From positions 1 to 6,821 of the forward strand of contig JBHHZJ010000138.1 in the NCBI GenBank assembly GCA_046758005.1: DNA of 6,821 nucleotides, in the 5' to 3' direction. The translations under genes and the position numbers were made by a program. Below, in pieces: positions 1 to 5,372 of this stretch. The stretch's first letter is position 1. Each line of letters begins with the position of its first letter. Under the pieces are notes generated by a model that saw only the letters and a program-made list of their open reading frames with translations, had not been told where the DNA came from and did not search any database. Source of the DNA: JBHHZJ01 sp046758005. GTDB taxonomy: Bacteria; Pseudomonadota; Alphaproteobacteria; Kiloniellales; J153.

Positions 1-1276
1 GCGTGGTGCGGGTCTTGCGCGCGGCCGGGCGCTCCTCCCCGGGCAGGTGCAGGGCATACATGTGCTCGTAGTCCTGGTGAGCTTTCTTCTTGGTGTAGTC
101 GCCCGGCGCGTACCGGCCGAAACGCCGCGGATCGAGGCCAGCCATGTTGATCTCGGCATCGCCGTGCACCATCCACTGCGCCAGATACTTGCCGCAGCCG
201 GCACCCTGGGCGATGCCGATGGCGGAGCCGCAGCATTGCCAAAAATTCCGAAGTCCGCCCGCCGGCCCCAGCAGGGGGTTGTTGTCGGGCGTGTGCGGGA
301 TGGCGCCGCAGACGATCCGCTTGATGCCGGCTTCGGCCCAGATCGGCATGCGTTCCAAGACCCGCTCGACGTACGGCCCGATGCGGTCCAGGTCGCCGGC
401 AAACAGCTCGCTCTCGGACGTCCATTCCGGCCAGCCGCCCCGGTGCGTCCAGCACTCCTGCGAGTTTTCGGTCTCGTAGATGCCGATCAGGCCCGCCTTC
501 TGCTCCTGCCGGTAGTAGGCGGAGGGATAGGGATCCCGCATCACCACCATTTCCTCGTCGCGCTCGAGGAACTCCCTGATCGGCTCGGTGACCAGATAGG
601 TGTGCTCCATGTTGGTGATGGGCACGTCGGTGCCGGCCATCCGGCTGATCTGGCGCGCGTAGCAGCCGGCCGCGTTGACCACGTGCTCGCAGATCACGTT
701 GCCTTGTTCGGTGAGGACCTCCCACTCGCCGGTCGACCGCCGCTTGATGTCCATGACCCGGTTGCGGCGCACGATCGTGGCCCCCTTGTCGCGCGCGCCC
801 TTGGCCAGGGCGTTGCAGCATCCCGCCGGGTCGACGTGCCCGTCCTCGGTCGTCCAGGCCCCGGCGAGGACCCCCTCGACCGTCACGAAAGGATTGATCT
901 GCTTGATCTTCTCGGGATCGATGATCTCCAATTGGAAACCGATCAATTTGGCGACCCCCGCCACGTGATGGAACCACTCGACCTCCTGCGGCGTGGTCGC
1001 GAAGCGGATGCCGCCACAGCCGTGCCAGCTCACGTATTGGCCGGTCAATCCTTCGAGCCTGGGGTAGAGCCGGACTCCGTAATCATGGATCTTGGCCATG
1101 TTGTAATCGGCAATAAAACTCGGGCATTGGCCGGCCGCGTGCCAGGTGGAGCCGGAGGTGAGCTCGCCCTTCTCGAGCAGCACGCTGTCGGCCCAACCCT
1201 CCTCGGCCAGGTGATACAGAAGGCCGGCGCCCATCATTCCCCCGCCGATCACGACGACACGTGCGTGGCTCTTCAT
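1..1276 (-). CDS. FAD-dependent oxidoreductase, dimethylglycine/sarcosine dehydrogenase-like (C-terminus cut by window edge)
   Basis: The frame starts at ATG 1276 and stays open for 425 codons to the window edge, so no stop is visible. A GGGAG Shine-Dalgarno at 1285-1289 sits 8 nt upstream. The N-terminus has the FAD-binding Rossmann motif VVVIGGGMMGAG (residues 7-18) with the acidic E35 ending the second strand. Next comes LTSGSTWHAAG (39-49). In dimethylglycine and sarcosine dehydrogenases the His of this motif, here H46, carries the covalent flavin. The second FAD stretch includes IPHTPDNNPLLGP (326-338) and CCGSAIGIAQGAG (348-360). Family members of this type run to about 800 residues, with a C-terminal folate-binding GcvT-like half. 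The visible end (EERPAARKTRT) looks like the linker into that half, which should continue beyond position 1. Known relatives oxidatively demethylate N-methyl amino acids in the cytoplasm and pass the one-carbon unit to tetrahydrofolate. It follows the MttB-like gene by 32 bp, so co-transcription is likely. Dimethylglycine is the best substrate guess from context. Sarcosine or another N-methylated compound is possible. Confidence 0.93.
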   Translation of the reverse strand, partial: MKSHARVVVIGGGMMGAGLLYHLAEEGWADSVLLEKGELTSGSTWHAAGQCPSFIADYNMAKIHDYGVRLYPRLEGLTGQYVSWHGCGGIRFATTPQEVEWFHHVAGVAKLIGFQLEIIDPEKIKQINPFVTVEGVLAGAWTTEDGHVDPAGCCNALAKGARDKGATIVRRNRVMDIKRRSTGEWEVLTEQGNVICEHVVNAAGCYARQISRMAGTDVPITNMEHTYLVTEPIREFLERDEEMVVMRDPYPSAYYRQEQKAGLIGIYETENSQECWTHRGGWPEWTSESELFAGDLDRIGPYVERVLERMPIWAEAGIKRIVCGAIPHTPDNNPLLGPAGGLRNFWQCCGSAIGIAQGAGCGKYLAQWMVHGDAEINMAGLDPRRFGRYAPGDYTKKKAHQDYEHMYALHLPGEERPAARKTRTT

Positions 1277-1308
1277 TCCGAATTCTCCCAAAGGCAGCCG
1301 GGCGGGCC

Positions 1309-2880
1309 TCAGCGCGTGCCCTTTGGCCTCATGTTCTCGCGTGGCAACCGGATCGGGAATCTCTTGCGGATCTTCGCGTCGAGGGCCGTGTCGATGTGGT
1401 CCGGGTAGTGCCGGGCGAGGATCTCTTTCGTGCGCCGCTGCGCCTTCGCTACCACGTTGCGCGAGCCTTGCTCCACCCAATCCTTGGGGCTGCTGCGGTC
1501 GCCGACCGCCGGATAGAGGTACTCGGTCTGCATCAGCTCGAGGGTCTGCGCGTGGCCGAGGAAGTGGCCCGGGCCTTCCATGCACACTTCGCGGATCGGT
1601 TCGATCGACAGGCTCTCGTCGGTGACCTCGATCCCGCGCACGGTGCGCAGGATGCCGCCGAGCATGTCGCTGTCGACCACGAAGCTCTCCAGGCAGCAGC
1701 CGAGCAGGCTGGCGTGCATGCCCGCCGATTCGTAAATCAGGTTGCCGCCGGCCTGGGCGGCCAGGGCCACGGTGTAGCCCTTCTCGTAGCCGGACTGCGC
1801 GTCCGGCACCTTGGAATCGGTCATCCCCGCGGGCACGCCGCCCGGCAGGTCGTAGAAGTGGGCCATCTGGGCACAGGCGGCCATGAGAACCGCCTGCTCC
1901 CCGCTGCCGCCGCTCATCGCGCCGGTGCGCAGGTCGGATACGAACGGCCAGGCCCCGAAAATGCACGGGTGACCCGGCACGATCAGGTTGACGTAGACCA
2001 GGCCGGCCAGCACCTCGGCGACCTCCTGCACCACCGCGCCGGCCAGCGCCGCCGGACTGGTCGCGCCGGCCTGGCCGGCGGCCAGCAGCAGCACCGGCAT
2101 GCCGGCCCTGACGCCGGCCTCCAGGCAGCGGCAGGCGTCGGCCGCGAATTTGAGCGGCGGCACCACGAAACAGCACGACATGCTGACGAAGGGCCGGGCG
2201 CGCCACCGTTTCTCGCCGCCGGCGATCGCGTGCAGCATCTGGACGGTTTCATCGAGGTGTTCGGGCTGGAAGAAGCTGGTGCCCACGTGCTTCGAGGTTC
2301 CGGCGACCGAGGCATAGCAGGTGTTGATGTCGAGCTCGCGCGAATCCTCCATGTCGCGCAGCACGATCGGCCGCTGGAGGAAATGGATGTGGTCCAGGCT
2401 GTCGACCAGGCGGGCGATGTCGTAGAGGTCGGCCAGGGTCGAGTCCCGGTAGGCGCCGGTCTCGGAGTCGACCATGTGCACGGCGGCCCCGGCGGTGCCG
2501 AAGTAGACCTTCGTGCCCCACGGCTCCATGTCGTGGCGCGGGTCGAAGCCGTGCAGCACGAAACGGCGCGCGGCCTTGGCCAGCGTGTCTTCGACCAAGC
2601 CGCGGGGAAACAGAAGCCGCCCTTCTTCGCTCAGCGTGCCGCCGGCCGCCGTGATCAGCTCAACGCAGGACGGGATGGCGTCGCTGAGGCCGACCTTCTC
2701 CAGCACGTCGAGGGCGGTGTCGTGAATGCACTTGACGTCGCCGTCGCTGAGCGGCTTGAAGCGCCCGCCCGCCATGCCGGGCCGCACGGCCATCTTGTCG
2801 GCGGGAATGGGCGACGCCCTCAGCTCGCGGCGCGCCTCCCGGCCCCGCCGGCGCGGGCTGATAGGGGCCATCTCATTCAT
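1309..2880 (-). CDS. MttB-superfamily corrinoid methyltransferase, non-pyrrolysine (trimethylamine/glycine-betaine methyltransferase family)
   Basis: This is a complete 523-residue protein, close to the usual family length of about 480-520. The ATG at 2880 has an AAGGAG Shine-Dalgarno at 2888-2893, 7 nt upstream. Family hallmarks are FGTAGAAVHMVD (127-138), GAMSGGSGEQA (320-330), AGMTDSKVPDAQSGYEK (351-367), and GHFLGHAQTLELMQTEYLYP (438-457) near the C-terminus. The frame has no internal amber codon, so it belongs to the large non-pyrrolysine group rather than to archaeal-type MttB. Characterised non-pyrrolysine members transfer a methyl group from a quaternary amine (glycine betaine for MtgB, carnitine for MtcB, proline betaine for MtpB) to a cobalamin-bearing protein. 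No corrinoid protein gene is visible here. The first ~40 residues are basic and poorly conserved in appearance. It leads a two-gene unit with the downstream FAD demethylase. Glycine betaine to dimethylglycine is the function best fitted by the neighbours, but substrate cannot be read from sequence alone. Carnitine is the main alternative. Confidence 0.93.
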   Translation of the reverse strand: MNEMAPISPRRRGREARRELRASPIPADKMAVRPGMAGGRFKPLSDGDVKCIHDTALDVLEKVGLSDAIPSCVELITAAGGTLSEEGRLLFPRGLVEDTLAKAARRFVLHGFDPRHDMEPWGTKVYFGTAGAAVHMVDSETGAYRDSTLADLYDIARLVDSLDHIHFLQRPIVLRDMEDSRELDINTCYASVAGTSKHVGTSFFQPEHLDETVQMLHAIAGGEKRWRARPFVSMSCCFVVPPLKFAADACRCLEAGVRAGMPVLLLAAGQAGATSPAALAGAVVQEVAEVLAGLVYVNLIVPGHPCIFGAWPFVSDLRTGAMSGGSGEQAVLMAACAQMAHFYDLPGGVPAGMTDSKVPDAQSGYEKGYTVALAAQAGGNLIYESAGMHASLLGCCLESFVVDSDMLGGILRTVRGIEVTDESLSIEPIREVCMEGPGHFLGHAQTLELMQTEYLYPAVGDRSSPKDWVEQGSRNVVAKAQRRTKEILARHYPDHIDTALDAKIRKRFPIRLPRENMRPKGTR

Positions 2881-2887
2881 GGATCAT

Positions 2888-2893
2888 CTCCTT
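2888..2893 (-). promoter_or_regulatory. Ribosome binding site of the MttB-like gene
   Basis: The minus strand reads AAGGAG here, followed by 7 nt and the ATG at 2880. This near-consensus Shine-Dalgarno fixes the start of the methyltransferase at MNEMAP and argues against the internal Met at residue 4. Confidence 0.75.
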
Positions 2894-2990
2894 GGCTGCG
2901 CCGAATGGTGGCGGATTCGATGCCCGGAATTCTCCGCTTCGCAAATTGGCCGGCCCGAAGTTAAGCAATCGCAAACCATGTTTCGAAACC

Positions 2991-2995
2991 GGAGG
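2991..2995 (+). promoter_or_regulatory. Intact ribosome binding site in front of the SDR relic
   Basis: GGAGG lies 9 nt before the ATG at 3005. Its preservation means the truncated SDR frame may still be translated, and it identifies 3005 as the original start rather than the in-frame Met codons further upstream. Confidence 0.6.
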
Positions 2996-3004
2996 GCGCG
3001 CGCC

Positions 3005-3268
3005 ATGCATCGGGACCTGACCGACAAGCGTGTCGTGGTCACCGCCGCAGGGATCGAAATCGGCCGGGCCGTCGCCGCCGAGGCGGCGGCCCGCGGTGTC
3101 AGTCCCCGGGCCGTACGGGACGGCTACCTGCGTCAGAGCTCGCTGCGCCGCTTCGTGAGCGCCGCGGACATCGCCAACATGGTCCTGTTCCTCTGCTCCG
3201 ATGCCGGCGCGAGGATCTCGGGCCAAGCGTTGAGCCTGGACGGCCACACCGAGACGCTGGCCAATTGA
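3005..3268 (+). pseudogene. Internally deleted short-chain dehydrogenase/reductase (SDR) relic, 87 codons
   Basis: The frame joins two SDR ends. Residues 5-31 match the N-terminal Rossmann strand (LTDKRVVVTAAG, then IGRAVAAEAAARG). Residues 32-85 match the C-terminal end, including GYLRQSSLRRF (40-50), DIANMVLFLCSDAG (55-68) and ISGQALSLDGHTETL (71-85). Intact SDRs have about 250 residues, so some 160 or more are missing. The lost part includes the cofactor-binding NNAG motif, the catalytic Ser and the YxxxK active site. The glycine motif is also damaged: where TGxxxGIG is expected the sequence has T13, A14 and E18 before I19-G20. The join falls in Ala/Glu-rich codons (24-31), where C-terminal parts of related SDRs often carry a similar AAEAxARGVS run, so the deletion was probably in frame. 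It is the only plus-strand gene, and its stop lies 5 bp from the converging dehydrogenase stop. An active enzyme is very unlikely; a small translated product remains possible because start and ribosome binding site are intact. Confidence 0.85.
3073..3088. repeat. Short inverted repeat at the SDR deletion junction
   Basis: Arms CGCCGCC (3073-3079) and GGCGGCG (3082-3088) are perfect complements separated by GA. The repeat lies within codons 23-28 of the SDR relic, where the N-terminal and C-terminal pieces meet. It may be a by-product of GC-rich alanine codons or a cause of the deletion. Confidence 0.5.
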
Positions 3269-3273
3269 GCGGC

Positions 3274-4239
3274 TCATGGCGCCCGCCTCGGCCCGGATGA
3301 ACGGCGATCGAGAGCGTCGAGAATCGCGACCACGCTCGCGTCCCGCTCCTCTTCCAGCCGGGCGATGGAGCGCCCGTCGGCCTCGGCGAGGCAGCCCGCG
3401 ACCATGCGCGCGCGCAGCTCCGGCGTCAGCGGCGGGGCCTCGAGGCGCGTCCAGGGCCGCTGGAGCGCCGGCCCGAAATGGTCGAGCATGTGGGCCATGC
3501 CGCCCGGACCGCCGGCCAGATGAAAGGTCAGGCACGGGCCCATGACCGCCCAGCGCAGCCCGGGTCCGTAAGTGATGGCGGCGTCGATCTCCTCGACCGT
3601 CGCCTCCCCGGCCGCGACCATGTGCAGCGCCTCGCGCCACATCGCGTCCTGCAGGCGGTTGGCGATGAAGCCGGGCAGCTCGCGGCGCATTTCGAGCACG
3701 TACTTGCCGGTCGTGCGATAGAAGGCGGCGGCCCAGCGCACCGCCTCCGGGTCGCTGCGCGCGCCGCCCACCACCTCGACCAGCGGGATCAGATAGGGCG
3801 GGTTGAAGGGATGGCCGACCACCGTGCGTTGCGGATGGCGGCAGCGCACCTGCAGGTCGGTCATGGCGAAGCCTGAGGTGCTGGACAGGAGCACAACATG
3901 CGGCGGGGCGGCGGCGTCCAGTTCGGCGAAGAGCTCAACCTTGCGTTCGAGATCCTCGGGCATGCTCTCCTGCACCACGTCGGCCTCGGCCACGGCCTCA
4001 GCCGGCGAATCGGCAAAGCGCAGCCGCTCCGGGCTGGCGCCCGGCTTCAGGCCGAGCCGTTCCAGGGTCGGCCACGCGTCCGCGATCCGGCGGCGCAGCC
4101 GGACCTCCGCACCCGGTCCCGGATCGAAGGCCAAGACCTCCAGGCCCTGGCGCAGGAAGTGGGCGGCCCAGCCACCGCCGATCACGCCCGCGCCCACCAA
4201 CCCGACCCGGCGGACCGCCGAGGGTTCGCATCTGCTCAT
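3274..4239 (-). CDS. lcdH: L-carnitine dehydrogenase-like protein (3-hydroxyacyl-CoA dehydrogenase family)
   Basis: This complete 321-residue protein starts at ATG 4239, with a weak GGGGA ribosome binding site upstream. The N-terminal NAD-binding domain shows VGLVGAGVIGGGWAAHFL (12-29) with G16, G18 and G21, and D39 at the end of the second strand, which suits NAD. VGHPFNPPYLIPLVEVV (141-157) carries the family catalytic His, H143. FIANRLQDAMWREALH (191-206) opens the C-terminal helical domain. YGPGLRWAVMGP (224-235), then HLAGGPGGMAHMLDHFGPAL (240-259) and PWT (262-264), are features I associate with bacterial L-carnitine 3-dehydrogenases. The reaction would be L-carnitine + NAD+ to 3-dehydrocarnitine + NADH in the cytoplasm. 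It follows the BKACE gene by 33 bp, the same partnership as in Pseudomonas carnitine operons. Some rhizobial homologues have a fused C-terminal thioesterase; this one ends at residue 321 and does not. The symbol is tentative. Another beta-hydroxy acid dehydrogenase of the same family cannot be excluded. Confidence 0.88.
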   Translation of the reverse strand: MSRCEPSAVRRVGLVGAGVIGGGWAAHFLRQGLEVLAFDPGPGAEVRLRRRIADAWPTLERLGLKPGASPERLRFADSPAEAVAEADVVQESMPEDLERKVELFAELDAAAPPHVVLLSSTSGFAMTDLQVRCRHPQRTVVGHPFNPPYLIPLVEVVGGARSDPEAVRWAAAFYRTTGKYVLEMRRELPGFIANRLQDAMWREALHMVAAGEATVEEIDAAITYGPGLRWAVMGPCLTFHLAGGPGGMAHMLDHFGPALQRPWTRLEAPPLTPELRARMVAGCLAEADGRSIARLEEERDASVVAILDALDRRSSGPRRAP

Positions 4240-4272
4240 GGCGCAATCCCCGCGGCGTACCCGCGCGCCCCG

Positions 4273-5154
4273 TCAGTTGCGCGCCTTGAGGCCGAGCCTG
4301 GCGCGCGCCTCGGCGGGGCTCAACGTCCGCGCACCCAGAAGCTCGATGATATGCACGGCCCGCTCGACGAGCTGGCCGTTGCTGGCGAAGACCCCCTTGC
4401 CGAGATAGAGGTTGTCCTCCAACCCTACGCGCGCGTGGCCGCCGAGCAGCACCGCCTGCGCCACCATGGGCATCTCCATGCGCGAGATTCCGAAGCCGGC
4501 CCAGACGGCGTTTTCCGGCAGCATGTCGACCATGGTCTTCATGGCCGCGGTGTCGGCGGGCGCGCCCCAGGGAATGCCGAGGCAGATCTGGAACAGCGGC
4601 GGGGCCGCGATCAGCCCCTCGGCGATCAGCTGCATGGCCAGGCGGACGTGACCGAGGTCGAAGCACTCGAGCTCGGGCTTGACCCCCCACCCCTTCATCC
4701 GCTCCGCCATGACGCGCAGGTAACCGGCGGGGCTGATGTACGTGCCGTCACCGAAGTTGAGCGTGCCGCAGTCGAGGCTGCAGATCTCGGGCAGCAGGTG
4801 CTCGACGTGGACCAGCCGCTCCTCGGGCCCGACCATGTCCGTGCCGGGGCCGCCGGTGGCGGGGTCGTCCGCGCTCGGAAAGAAATCCCCGCCCATGCCG
4901 GCGGTCAGGTTGATCACAACGTCGGTGTCGCTGTCTCGGACGCGCTCGACGACCTCGGCGTAGAGGGCCGGATCGCGGCTCGGCTGGCCGGTCTCGGGGT
5001 TGCGCACGTGGATGTGTGCGACCGCCGCGCCCGCCTTGGCCGCCTCGATCGCCGCGGCGGCGATCTGCGCCGGCGTGACCGGAATCGCCGGATGCCTGCC
5101 GACCGAGTCGCCGGCGCCGGTGACGGCGCAGGTGACGATCACCTCGCGGTTCAT
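4273..5154 (-). CDS. BKACE-family beta-keto acid cleavage enzyme (likely dehydrocarnitine cleavage)
   Basis: This 293-residue protein is read from ATG 5154. A GTG at 5220 would add 22 residues of low-complexity, Arg-rich sequence, whereas family members begin close to the strand EVIVTCAVTGAG, so the shorter form is preferred. The protein is a Zn-dependent TIM barrel of the former DUF849 family. H47 and H49 in AVAHIHVRNPETG match the two metal His residues (46 and 48) of the lysine-fermentation enzyme Kce. R242, E246 and D247 in ARVGLEDNLYLGKGV match Kce R226, the metal ligand E230 and D231 with identical spacing. Such enzymes condense a beta-keto acid with acetyl-CoA to yield acetoacetate and a new acyl-CoA. 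Next to a carnitine-dehydrogenase-like gene, the likely reaction is 3-dehydrocarnitine + acetyl-CoA to betainyl-CoA + acetoacetate. Other cationic beta-keto acids are possible. It is the first gene of its operon, behind the chemoreceptor terminator. Confidence 0.92.
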   Translation of the reverse strand: MNREVIVTCAVTGAGDSVGRHPAIPVTPAQIAAAAIEAAKAGAAVAHIHVRNPETGQPSRDPALYAEVVERVRDSDTDVVINLTAGMGGDFFPSADDPATGGPGTDMVGPEERLVHVEHLLPEICSLDCGTLNFGDGTYISPAGYLRVMAERMKGWGVKPELECFDLGHVRLAMQLIAEGLIAAPPLFQICLGIPWGAPADTAAMKTMVDMLPENAVWAGFGISRMEMPMVAQAVLLGGHARVGLEDNLYLGKGVFASNGQLVERAVHIIELLGARTLSPAEARARLGLKARN

Positions 5155-5307
5155 GGTGCCGACTCGCCGGTCCCGTCTCTGCGCGCCGTCCGCTTCGCTG
5201 CGCTGGCGTGGAAGCTTCACGCTAGACGAGTCCCTGTGGAAAACTTGCCGCAGATCGGCGCGATCTTGCCCTGCCGCGCCAGGACGGACGCGATCCCGCC
5301 CGACCCG
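5155..5307 (-). promoter_or_regulatory. Presumed promoter/operator region of the BKACE-dehydrogenase operon
   Basis: The region lies between the chemoreceptor terminator and the BKACE start. On the minus strand it holds a dyad at 5252-5266 (arms AGATCG and CGATCT, 3-nt centre GCG), about 100 bp before the ATG at 5154. No strong sigma70 -35/-10 pair could be assigned. A GTG at 5220 is in frame with BKACE but looks non-coding by composition. Confidence 0.4.
5252..5266. promoter_or_regulatory. 15-bp dyad, candidate operator
   Basis: AGATCG-GCG-CGATCT is a perfect 6-bp inverted repeat around a 3-nt centre, 98 bp upstream of the BKACE ATG. The size and spacing would suit a dimeric transcription factor. 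No regulator gene is in the window to pair it with, so its role is inferred from position only. Confidence 0.35.
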
Positions 5308-5339
5308 AAGAAAAAGAAATGGGGGCCGGCACGGCCCCC
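5308..5339 (-). terminator. Rho-independent terminator of the chemoreceptor gene
   Basis: On the minus strand, 33 nt after the chemoreceptor stop, the stem GGGGGCCG / CGGCCCCC (5332-5339 with 5321-5328) closes a 3-nt loop. A T-rich tract (ATTTCTTTTTCTT, 5308-5320) follows at once. The 8-bp all-GC stem plus T-tract is a textbook intrinsic terminator. It acts only in the minus direction, as the plus strand has no T-run after the stem. It separates the chemoreceptor from the BKACE operon. Confidence 0.9.
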
Positions 5340-5372
5340 CAAAAGTGGTGGGACTGGATGATCGAAGCGGCG

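Larger units (their letters stand above)
2881..3004. promoter_or_regulatory. Divergent intergenic region between the methyltransferase gene and the SDR relic
   Basis: These 124 bp separate the minus-strand methyltransferase start from the plus-strand SDR relic start, so both promoters would be expected here. The middle is less GC-rich than the flanking genes (2941-2990). It contains a perfect 10-bp palindrome GTTTCGAAAC at 2980-2989, next to the SDR ribosome binding site. I could not find a convincing -35/-10 pair on either strand, so the promoter call rests on gene geometry. Confidence 0.4.

Noticed and set aside
47..1408. Plus-strand open frame of 453 codons opposite the FAD oxidoreductase
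   Set aside because: The translation has no recognisable domain and lies antisense to a protein with clear FAD-binding motifs, so it is a composition artefact.
1278..2935. Similar CSGAATTCTCC words at 1278-1288 and 2925-2935
   Set aside because: Ten of eleven bases match, but one copy is simply the ribosome binding site region of the FAD gene. Two short copies are not enough to propose a shared element.
1261..2964. Long plus-strand open frame of 567 codons opposite the methyltransferase
   Set aside because: It is a shadow frame. Its translation is rich in Arg, Gly, Ala, His and Val with no family motifs, and the minus-strand frame is a clear MttB homologue. GC-rich genes often leave the opposite strand open.
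2726..3004. Upstream extension of the SDR relic frame to an ATG at 2726
   Set aside because: The extension overlaps the methyltransferase start and has no SDR similarity, while a good ribosome binding site lies 9 nt before the ATG at 3005.
2873..3640. Minus-strand frame of 255 codons overlapping the dehydrogenase and the SDR relic
   Set aside because: It is very Arg/Gly/Ala-rich, overlaps a conserved gene in another frame and has no motif.
5155..5220. GTG start at 5220 for BKACE
   Set aside because: The extra 22 residues are Arg-rich and unlike the family, whose members start just before the first barrel strand. The ATG at 5154 gives the usual length.
5262..5279. Possible sigma54 promoter (TGGCGCG on the minus strand) upstream of BKACE
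   Set aside because: The -24 part resembles the consensus, but the expected GC at -12 is missing at the required spacing.
3898..5361. Plus-strand open frame of 487 codons across the BKACE and dehydrogenase genes
   Set aside because: It spans two well-supported minus-strand genes, their gap and the terminator. That is not plausible for a real gene, and the translation is low complexity.
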